From: RGIG3701 sp964438515
Lineage (GTDB): Bacteria; Planctomycetota; Planctomycetia; Pirellulales; Thermoguttaceae
Direction: 5' to 3'
NCBI GenBank assembly: GCA_964438515.1
Contig: CAYTLK010000031.1
Span: 1-37,211 of the forward strand
DNA: 37,211 nucleotides
Within the stretch, counting starts at the first letter, position 1; each line of letters starts with the position of its first letter. Below, piece by piece: positions 30,977-37,211 of the stretch. The notes beneath the pieces are model-generated. The model was given only the letters and a program-made list of their open reading frames with translations, was not told the origin of the DNA and did not search any database. Position numbers and translations under genes: made by a program.

Positions 30977-31882
30977 CTATTTTTCAACGGCCTCTTTACA
31001 TTTTGGCCAGCAAATCAATGCTTGCGTTCCATTTTTCCCGAACCCGGCGTCCTGCAGCTCCGAATAAAGCTGTTCCGCCAGTTTGACGGCTGGAATTTCC
31101 AGATGATGCGAGGCCGCTTCGTCGAGCGCAATGCGTAAATCTTTCAGGAAATGCTCAATTTTGAATCCCGGCGCAAAATCCTCATTCAAAATTCGGGGTG
31201 CAAGGTTCGAAAGAGACCAACTTCCCGCAGCCCCTGTTTCAACGGATGCGAGCGCGCTTTTTAAATTCAGTCCCGCAGCCTTCCCGTAACGCAGCGCCTC
31301 GCACATTCCCATCATGTTTCCAGCAATCAAAATTTGATTCATCATTTTCGTGTGCTGACCCGCACCCGGCGCGCCCTGATGATGAACGTTCGTTCCCAAA
31401 ACTTTCCAAATGGGAGCCAGAAACTCAAATGCGTTTCGATTTCCGCCGACCATAATCGAAAGTGTTCCTTTTCGCGCCCCCACATCACCGCCGGAAACCG
31501 GGGCGTCAAGCGCCCAAACGTCTTGTTTTTCAGCAAGAAACGCGATTTTCTCCGCAAGGGACGGACGGCTCGTCGTCATATCGACGACGATTTTTCGTTC
31601 ATGGGACGGATTTCGGCGAAACCCCGCCAGAACGCCCATTTCTGGGTGCAGAATCACGTCTTCAACGTCCTGCGGAAATCCGACCATCGTAAAAACCACA
31701 TTTGCTTTGCTTGCAGCATCGGCTGGACTGGCGGCCAAATGCGCGCCGGCGTCGAGAAGCGGAAGCGCTTTTTCAGGGGTTCTGTTATACACGAAGCAGG
31801 AATAACCCGCATCGAGAAGACGAGCACACATGGCCCCGCCCATAATTCCGGTTCCGATCCACGCAATTTTTATATCATTCAT
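30977..31882 (-). CDS. 3-hydroxyisobutyrate dehydrogenase-family reductase
   Basis: This 301-residue member of the beta-hydroxyacid dehydrogenase family includes 3-hydroxyisobutyrate dehydrogenase and tartronate semialdehyde reductase relatives. The NAD(P) fold has IAWIGTGIMGGAMCARLLDA. The substrate motif DAPVSGGDVGARKGTLSIMV and the catalytic-lysine helix GAGQHTKMMNQILIAGNMMG are intact. Asn-Arg-Thr after the second strand (VYNRTPEKA) suggests NADP rather than NAD preference. Same strand and 72 bases upstream of the nitroreductase gene, so possibly co-transcribed with it. The exact substrate cannot be decided by eye. Confidence 0.88.
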   Translation of the reverse strand: MNDIKIAWIGTGIMGGAMCARLLDAGYSCFVYNRTPEKALPLLDAGAHLAASPADAASKANVVFTMVGFPQDVEDVILHPEMGVLAGFRRNPSHERKIVVDMTTSRPSLAEKIAFLAEKQDVWALDAPVSGGDVGARKGTLSIMVGGNRNAFEFLAPIWKVLGTNVHHQGAPGAGQHTKMMNQILIAGNMMGMCEALRYGKAAGLNLKSALASVETGAAGSWSLSNLAPRILNEDFAPGFKIEHFLKDLRIALDEAASHHLEIPAVKLAEQLYSELQDAGFGKNGTQALICWPKCKEAVEK

Positions 31883-31936
31883 TGTTTTTTATAGAATTCT
31901 ACTTAAAAAGGAAAGTTTTTCACTTCATTTCGTTCA

Positions 31937-33193
31937 TCATTCCGCAAGCTGGCGCCAGATGGAGGAAATTGCAAGCATGTAATTTTTACAAGCGTCCTCG
32001 TATTTCTTCTCGTTCAGCGCTTTGTTCGCCTCCGATGCAAGACGGTCCGTCTTCGAAAATTCCAGTCCTTTTTGAGCGGCCGAACTCGTACGAAGTTCCG
32101 TGAAAATTCGGCGCAATTCGATTGAAAAAACGTCGTTGCACACAGCACTGTACGTTCTGTAAGGGCCTTTTCCCGTTCGATGGGTAAACGCTTTCAATGG
32201 TTTTCGTCCAAAAATCTTCCACAGCGAGAATCCGACGCCTGCAAGTGCGAGAAGGGTAAAAAGTATTCCGAAAATGGGAAGAACAAGCAGCAAACTCACT
32301 CCCAGAAGGAGTGCGCCGGAGCTTCCGCCCAACGTGTTCCAAACCCAGCCGGGAACGGCGGGAAGCGGCATCTCGGTCTGAGTCGCCATCGGAACGGGAT
32401 TTTTTTCTGACGCACTGACAGACGCCTGCTGGGGACCGAGGTATTTGACCGTAATGACCGTAATATTATCGGGTCCGCCGCGTAAATTTGCAAGATCTAC
32501 GAGTCCGCGCGTCGCTTCTTTCAGAGGAAGAACCGAAAGAATTTTTCCCATCTCCGAATCTTCAAACTGACCGCAAAGTCCGTCGCTGCAAAGGAGAAAA
32601 ATGTCGCCGACCTGAATGGGGGACGGTCCTTCAATATCGACTTTTACCTCCGGCGAGACGCCCAAACAGCGCGTAATTACATTTTTGTGCACCGAATCAT
32701 CAATGACTTCGCCCGCTTCTTCTTTTTCCCAGACGAGGCTGTGGTCGCACGTCATTTGTTCCCATTTTTTCCCTCTCAAACGATACACGCGGCTGTCTCC
32801 GACGTGTCCGATCATTGCGCCTTCCGGCAAAATCACGAGCGTGTCGCTCGTCGTCCCCATTCCCTGCAGCTCTTTGTCGGAATTTCCTTTCACGTGAATG
32901 ACGTGATTTGCTTCCTGAACCGCTTGCGTGAGCGCCTGCGCCGGCGGAAGAGTCGTCTGTTTCATGTACACCATCGGAATCGTATCGGTCGCGATTTTAC
33001 TTGCGAGTTCCCCGGCCGCATGCGCACCCATTCCGTCCGCCACACAGAAAACGTGGCCGCGAGTATTCCAGATTTTTTGATTTCGGGCGGGAAGTTCGTC
33101 GTGAGAGTCCTGATTATTGGAACGGCGCAGACCAATTTCGCTGATTGCACTGTATTCCAAACAACCTTTCCAGAGATTTTCAGTAACTTTCAT
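31937..33193 (-). CDS. PP2C-type serine/threonine phosphatase with C-terminal membrane hairpin
   Basis: The 418-residue protein begins with a PP2C domain (about 1-250). Metal and phosphate motifs are RRSNNQDSHDE, FCVADGMGAHAAGELAS, MIGHVGDSRVYRLRG, FLLCSDGLCGQF and LRGGPDNITVITVKYLG. A Pro-rich linker is followed by two adjacent hydrophobic segments around residues 285-335 (GALLLGVSLLLVLPIFGILF). A cytoplasmic helical tail (ALNEKKYEDACKNYMLAISS) resembles a tetratricopeptide-like pair. It would dephosphorylate targets of Hanks-type kinases at the membrane; no kinase gene is adjacent. It has its own promoter. Confidence 0.9.
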   Translation of the reverse strand: MKVTENLWKGCLEYSAISEIGLRRSNNQDSHDELPARNQKIWNTRGHVFCVADGMGAHAAGELASKIATDTIPMVYMKQTTLPPAQALTQAVQEANHVIHVKGNSDKELQGMGTTSDTLVILPEGAMIGHVGDSRVYRLRGKKWEQMTCDHSLVWEKEEAGEVIDDSVHKNVITRCLGVSPEVKVDIEGPSPIQVGDIFLLCSDGLCGQFEDSEMGKILSVLPLKEATRGLVDLANLRGGPDNITVITVKYLGPQQASVSASEKNPVPMATQTEMPLPAVPGWVWNTLGGSSGALLLGVSLLLVLPIFGILFTLLALAGVGFSLWKIFGRKPLKAFTHRTGKGPYRTYSAVCNDVFSIELRRIFTELRTSSAAQKGLEFSKTDRLASEANKALNEKKYEDACKNYMLAISSIWRQLAE

Positions 33194-33262
33194 AAAACGA
33201 ATCCTTTTTCCCGACGAATTTCTAATCTAGTTTTCAAATCCCATTCTTTGCGATATAAATCT

Positions 33263-33290
33263 ATTATATCGAAAAAGAAACAGATTGCAA
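33263..33290 (-). promoter_or_regulatory. Sigma70-like promoter of the PP2C gene
   Basis: On the minus strand TTGCAA (33285-33290) and TATAAT (33263-33268) are 16 bases apart, about 70 bases upstream of the start. The -10 lies within a palindrome GATATA...TATATC (33252-33270). Confidence 0.65.
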
Positions 33291-33295
33291 GCCCC

Positions 33296-33387
33296 TATAC
33301 TCATTCCACTTGAAAATTTCGCATTGCGCGGCGGAGAAACGAAAATTCAAAATGCGTCGGGTATATACTCATCACACTTGAAATTTC
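33296..33387. repeat. Pair of 24-25 bp direct repeats upstream of the PP2C promoter
   Basis: TATACTCATTCCACTTGAAA (33296 on) recurs as TATACTCATCACACTTGAAA (33364 on), both continuing ATTTC, with a period of about 68 bases. Between them CGCATT and AATGCG form an inverted repeat. They start five bases beyond the PP2C -35 element, so regulator binding is possible; remnants of a mobile element are the alternative. Confidence 0.65.
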
Positions 33388-33481
33388 AGTTTTGACGGTG
33401 AATTCCCCTCTTGAAAAGCCTGTGCATTGTGCGGTTAAGTGCAGCATCTTACGACACTTATGAATTTGCGAATAAAAATTG

Positions 33482-33520
33482 CACCCCAAAATGCGCACCA
33501 GTGCCGTTTGGGGTGTTTTT
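33482..33520. terminator. Strong terminator-like hairpin
   Basis: CACCCCAAA (33482-33490) pairs perfectly with TTTGGGGTG (33507-33515) and is followed by a T run to 33520 on the plus strand. On the minus strand CA and ATTTTTATT follow the stem, so it could also end the hsdR transcript. No plus-strand gene precedes it. Confidence 0.7.
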
Positions 33521-33899
33521 GTTGGGCAGGCGGGGGAATGGGGAGGCACCAAAGGGGATTGTACCACGTGGGACTGGGGAGCACAAGTGGGTGAAGGGGA
33601 GTGAACGAACACAAGCGTCCCCGCAACCCTCACAATGGGGGGCGGAAAAACAGCCTCAAAAAGGGTGCTGGCTGGCCCTGTGTGAGGTGAGCGGGCGAGG
33701 CTGGAAGGACCCGGACGGTTGGGAAGCGGGCAGGTACGAAAAGTGAACAGAATTAAATATTGATATTTGGCACAAAAGCACTACTCAACCAGGTTCTGTC
33801 CTGCTCAACTACGCTCTTCCCAACACACGATTGAGGTTCCCGCAAATCGGTTATCGCTCACAAATAATGATTTTTTGCGAACGTCCACGAGAGAAAATC

Positions 33900-36800
33900 C
33901 TAATCGTTATATTTCTTGAAATTCTCCGCCTGTTCCATGACTTTATTGAACACTTCCTCGTCCCATTCCGGCGGGTAGCCATTCTTATAGAGAAGGACGG
34001 TCAAATCCCTATTGAGCAGGTTTTTGATATCGTCACGGGTTGACCAGTCGGCATACGCAGCCTTGTCGTCCACAAGTTCCCTGATTTTCGTGGCGAGGAC
34101 GAGACATTTCTCGTCGGCATATGGGAAACCATGGTCGTCACGCACTTTGATGAGTATGTCGTAGAACGCCTTTTCTTCGCAGGTAATACCAAGCGTTTCA
34201 AACGATGTCTTGTCCGCTTGCAGGTCGGTGAGTATCTTTATTAATTCATCGGATAACCCGTTTACAAAATCCTCGACGACCTCGCTGGTGAACACCAGTT
34301 TATCACGACTGTTGTAGGTCTCAATGATTTTCCGAAGACGTGCATCGAATTCGAGCGCCTTTACCTTGTTCGTCCTGCCATAGCCGGAGATTGCCTTACG
34401 GAGCAATTTCAGCAAGGCATTAAATTTGGAAATGGGCATTTTTATCGTATCGAGCTGCTTCATAAAGTCGTCGCCGAAGAGGTCAACCGACTTGTCTGTA
34501 TTTACGATATTTTCGATACCAGTGCAGGTTATGGCTCGTTGTACCATTTCCTCCACAACGCGATTCATCACTTCGGCATCCGGCGCATTGCCTTTGGTCT
34601 GCTTATAAATGATGGAGCGGATGGCAAGGTAAAACTGTGCTTTGGACGTTTCGGCTTCCGTCAGTTCACCGGACGGGAAACAAATCGCATACGCCGCTTT
34701 CATCTTTCGGGAAAGATTCATGAAACGCGTTTCCATTTCTTTGCCCGACTGGACGTATTCTGCCGCCATATCAAGGCAGATCAGCCGTTCAAACGGCTCT
34801 CCGCTGTAGAATTTTGCAGCGTCAAATTTAATCATCAGCTCGTCAATGAGTGACAGGTGGTTACGGAACACCGCGAGAGAAATCTTTAGCTCATCAACAG
34901 GGCTTTCCTGTGGGTTTCCGTATTGTTTAACGGCTTCAAGCATATCCTGCCTGATTCCGATGTAATCGACGACCAGTCCTTTGTCCTTACCGTCAAAAAC
35001 GCGGTTGACACGGGAAATCGTTTGAATAAGAGTATGTTTTTGAAGAGGCTTGTCAATGTACATTACCGCCAGCGATGGCACATCGAAGCCCGTAATCCAC
35101 ATATCTACGACGATGGCAATTCTGAAATTTGAGCGGTTATTTTTGAATTGCTTGTCAAGTTTTTGCCGGTATTCTTTTGTACCGCAGAGGTCATGGAGTG
35201 GTCTTTCGTCATTATCACCCTGCGTAGCAACGAGATTTATCTTCGGCAGCGGCATCAACTTGTCGAGCTGTTCCGCAGTCAGTCCGTTCTCATTTTCGGA
35301 TTTATGCGGGACTCCCCAATCAGGACGAATGGCGAGTATCTCCTGAAGCAGGCGGTATGCGAGCTGTCTGTCCGCACAAACAATCATTGCTTTTTGCACG
35401 ATTTCCGGCTTTTGAGCGCAAAGTGCCTCATAATGCTCCGCCACATCTGCCGCCAGTCGTTTGAGCCTGTCGGGATGACAGAGGATACGACGCATTTCGC
35501 TCATGGCGCGTTTGCTTTCCTCGACCTGCTCCGGGGTTGCGCCCTCTTCGGTGCATTTGTCGTAGTATTTCTGTATTTCCCGTGCCTGCTCGTCAGAGAG
35601 GATAACACGAGCCAGACGCGGTTCATAGGCGATACGAACGGTAATGCCGTCATCGCTGGACTCTTTCATTGTGTAACTGTCAACGACGTCCCCAAACACG
35701 GCGATAGTTTCATCAATCGGCGTTCCCGTGAAGCCGCAGTAAGTGGCATTCGGAAAACTGTCACGCAGGTATTTTGCAAAACCGTAGCTGGTGAACACCC
35801 CTTCTTCGGTCTTCTTTAGCCTTGCTCCTACGCTGGTTTGCGTTCGGTGTGCTTCGTCGGAAATGCAGATAATGTTGCTGCGGTCCGAGAGCAGGCCCGT
35901 CATCTCGCAGAATTTTTGAATCGTGGTGATGTAAACGCCGCCGCTCGGCTTTCCGGCAAGGGTGTCGCCGAGGTCTCTTCTCGTTTCAATGCTGCGGACA
36001 TCGGATTCGTGCAAAAACCGTTTGGCAGCGACGAACAACTCGGAAGTCTGCGAATCCAAATCCTCACGGTCGGCAATGATGATAATCGTCGGATTTTTGA
36101 ACGTTTCCCGGTCACGGAGCACGAGCAGACGCGACAAAAACAGCATGGTATAGGTTTTGCCGCAGCCCGTAGCACCGAAGTAGGTACCGCCTTTGCCGTC
36201 GCCTGTCGGACGCAGGTGTTTTTGGATATTCACCAGCATTTTTCGTGCGGCGAAGAACTGCGGGTATCGCGTCACGATGGCTTCGCTTTTCCTGCTGTCG
36301 TCGGGGTAATAAACGAAATCGCGCAGGAGCGGAATGAGGCGGTCTTTCGCAAAAGCCCCCTCGATCATGGTGAGCAGAGAGCTGATGCCATTGGAAACCT
36401 TGTCCGTTTCGTTTGCCTTGTTCCACGCATAATAATATTCGTACGGCGTGAAAATGCTGCCCATTTTGGTATTGGCGCCGTCGCTGATAACGGAAAGAAA
36501 GCAGTATTTCATCAGCTTCGGAATGTCGCGGCAGTAACGAATGGTAATCTGTTCCCACGCATCGTGGGTGGTTTTGTCTTCTTCAATGGCGGTTTTGAAC
36601 TCGCATATCGCTATTGGGATACCGTTGACAAACAGAAGAACGTCAGGACGGCGCAGGCGTTCTCCCTGAACTGAAAACTGATGGATTACCTTGAATGTGT
36701 TGTTTTCAGGTGTCTCGAAATCGATGTAGTTGATATGCAGAGCGAGTTTTCCCGGCTCGTCACGGGGGAAGTCGAACCCCTCGTTCACAAGCCAAAAGGC

Positions 36801-37064
36801 TTCACGGTTACCAGCATACAGCGGAGTTGCCGGAATGAGCTTCAGCCGGTTAATGATTTTCTGCACTTCGTTTTCGGTCAGATTCTCTGCCGCATACCGC
36901 GTGGAGATGAAAGAACGCAAGTCGTCCTCCAGTAAAATCTCGTCAAAGGTGCGATGAATAGTATCGCCGTGAACACCGATGTACCCCTGCGCCTCGAAAA
37001 GCGTGAGGATTGCACGTTCAAGCTCCGCCTCGGTGAATTTGCCTTTTTCGAGAATGTTGTCCAT
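33900..37064 (-). CDS. hsdR: Type I restriction enzyme, motor/nuclease subunit HsdR
   Basis: HsdR is the DNA-translocating and cleaving subunit of type I restriction complexes. The protein has about 1054 residues from the ATG at 37064, with GAGAGGAGAG upstream; a GTG at 37082 overlapping the hsdS stop is less likely. The N-terminal nuclease has RRPDVLLFVNGIPIAICEFK, the Asp...Glu-X-Lys core. The helicase has Walker A GATGCGKTYTMLF, DEAHRTQ, the motif III box GFTGTPI and motif VI TLIQTISRVNRVFDGK. The C-terminal helical domain binds the methylase core. It directly follows hsdS. hsdM is expected beyond the right edge. Confidence 0.94.
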   Translation of the reverse strand: MDNILEKGKFTEAELERAILTLFEAQGYIGVHGDTIHRTFDEILLEDDLRSFISTRYAAENLTENEVQKIINRLKLIPATPLYAGNREAFWLVNEGFDFPRDEPGKLALHINYIDFETPENNTFKVIHQFSVQGERLRRPDVLLFVNGIPIAICEFKTAIEEDKTTHDAWEQITIRYCRDIPKLMKYCFLSVISDGANTKMGSIFTPYEYYYAWNKANETDKVSNGISSLLTMIEGAFAKDRLIPLLRDFVYYPDDSRKSEAIVTRYPQFFAARKMLVNIQKHLRPTGDGKGGTYFGATGCGKTYTMLFLSRLLVLRDRETFKNPTIIIIADREDLDSQTSELFVAAKRFLHESDVRSIETRRDLGDTLAGKPSGGVYITTIQKFCEMTGLLSDRSNIICISDEAHRTQTSVGARLKKTEEGVFTSYGFAKYLRDSFPNATYCGFTGTPIDETIAVFGDVVDSYTMKESSDDGITVRIAYEPRLARVILSDEQAREIQKYYDKCTEEGATPEQVEESKRAMSEMRRILCHPDRLKRLAADVAEHYEALCAQKPEIVQKAMIVCADRQLAYRLLQEILAIRPDWGVPHKSENENGLTAEQLDKLMPLPKINLVATQGDNDERPLHDLCGTKEYRQKLDKQFKNNRSNFRIAIVVDMWITGFDVPSLAVMYIDKPLQKHTLIQTISRVNRVFDGKDKGLVVDYIGIRQDMLEAVKQYGNPQESPVDELKISLAVFRNHLSLIDELMIKFDAAKFYSGEPFERLICLDMAAEYVQSGKEMETRFMNLSRKMKAAYAICFPSGELTEAETSKAQFYLAIRSIIYKQTKGNAPDAEVMNRVVEEMVQRAITCTGIENIVNTDKSVDLFGDDFMKQLDTIKMPISKFNALLKLLRKAISGYGRTNKVKALEFDARLRKIIETYNSRDKLVFTSEVVEDFVNGLSDELIKILTDLQADKTSFETLGITCEEKAFYDILIKVRDDHGFPYADEKCLVLATKIRELVDDKAAYADWSTRDDIKNLLNRDLTVLLYKNGYPPEWDEEVFNKVMEQAENFKKYND

Positions 37065-37078
37065 GTAAATCTCTCCTC

Positions 37079-37211
37079 TCACGCTCTTTCTGCTTCTTCC
37101 AGCGACCCTTTAATCAGTATGGGACACAGGTCTTTTATCTGTGCTTTCAGTTTCTCGTTGATTTCTTTGCGGGTAATGTAGGCGTTGTAAATCCCGACGA
37201 TGGCTTCTTGT
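37079..37211 (-). CDS. hsdS: Type I restriction specificity subunit HsdS (3' end only)
   Basis: The last 43 codons of a minus-strand frame that enters from the right edge read QEAIVGIYNAYITRKEINEK, then LKAQIKDLCPILIKGSLEEA, and stop at TGA 37079-37081. This ending (Asn-Ala-Tyr, then a Leu-Cys-Pro-Ile-Leu box) is typical of HsdS C-terminal conserved helices. HsdS sets the DNA target of the methylase and restriction complex. The stop lies 14 bases before the hsdR ATG, so the two are co-translated. Target-recognition domains are outside the window. Confidence 0.8.
   Translation of the reverse strand, partial: QEAIVGIYNAYITRKEINEKLKAQIKDLCPILIKGSLEEAERA

Larger units (their letters stand above)
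33194..33899. other. Gene-free 706-base spacer with odd composition
   Basis: It holds the PP2C promoter, two direct repeats and a terminator-like hairpin. From about 33516 to 33745 comes a stretch that is strongly G-rich on the plus strand and unlike anything else in the window. Short CTACTCAAC/CTGCTCAAC repeats lie at about 33781-33811. Open frames here lack ribosome-binding sites and resemble no family. I cannot match it to RNase P, tmRNA, SRP or 6S RNA by conserved cores. Confidence 0.6.

Noticed and set aside
33411..33746. Plus-strand open frame (111 codons) in the G-rich spacer
   Set aside because: TTG start without ribosome-binding site, runs through a terminator-like hairpin, and resembles no family; kept only as part of the odd spacer.
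1..37211. tRNA, rRNA and common structured RNA genes
   Set aside because: I looked through the gaps for T-loop sequences, ribosomal RNA cores, tmRNA, RNase P and SRP signatures and saw none I could support.

Overview
The window reads as a Planctomycetota chromosome segment, probably of a Pirellulales-like, possibly host-associated anaerobic lineage. Supporting signs are a signal peptidase I carrying a zinc-ribbon insert right after the catalytic serine, an HprK-related kinase, a Tat-exported Gfo/Idh/MocA oxidoreductase, a secreted propeller/c-type cytochrome, a giant GH38-like protein and moderate GC with AT-rich spacers. The lineage is an inference; there is no rRNA or tRNA in the window. 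Both strands are used, most genes lie on the minus strand, and several sigma70-like promoters can be read directly.

Layout. 1-5.4 kb: a repeat remnant, an AddB-like nuclease and a secreted PQQ-type propeller with an Asp/Gly-rich repetitive tail. 5.4-15.3 kb (minus): trmB, a FabZ-like dehydratase, a 32-residue basic peptide gene, a GH38-like protein, a two-module SseB-like protein, an lptB-like ABC ATPase, signal peptidase I and pilT. 15.3-19.5 kb (minus): a zeta-toxin-like P-loop protein and an MmeI-type fused restriction-modification enzyme behind hisF. 19.8-24.5 kb: an HprK-like kinase, a propeller cytochrome, a caspase-fold protein that seems to have lost its catalytic His, and a truncated beta-sandwich gene. 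24.6-26.5 kb: the most unusual locus, described below. 27-33.2 kb: isocitrate/isopropylmalate-type dehydrogenase, Gfo/Idh/MocA oxidoreductase, ferredoxin-nitroreductase, hydroxyisobutyrate-type dehydrogenase and a PP2C phosphatase. 33.2-33.9 kb: a compositionally odd spacer. 33.9 kb to the end: hsdR and the 3' end of hsdS.

The standout system is a six-gene, translationally coupled operon (26516 down to 24582, minus strand) made of two consecutive copies of one three-gene cassette: a DUF3990-type protein (ADP-ribosyltransferase-like, toxin-like), an unrecognised protein of about 82 residues, and a DUF3791-type protein. The toxin-like and middle genes have diverged strongly, yet two blocks (55 bp at the toxin starts and 146 bp in the DUF3791 genes) are identical between copies by eye, which points to gene conversion or exchange. 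The operon lies exactly between two direct copies of a dispersed structured intergenic repeat. One of these copies has 15-bp perfect terminal inverted repeats and a possible 4-bp target duplication, and the other supplies the stop codon and C-terminus of the last gene. Together with two restriction systems, the zeta-like protein and the pseudo-caspase, this makes the window rich in defence and conflict genes interspersed with housekeeping genes.
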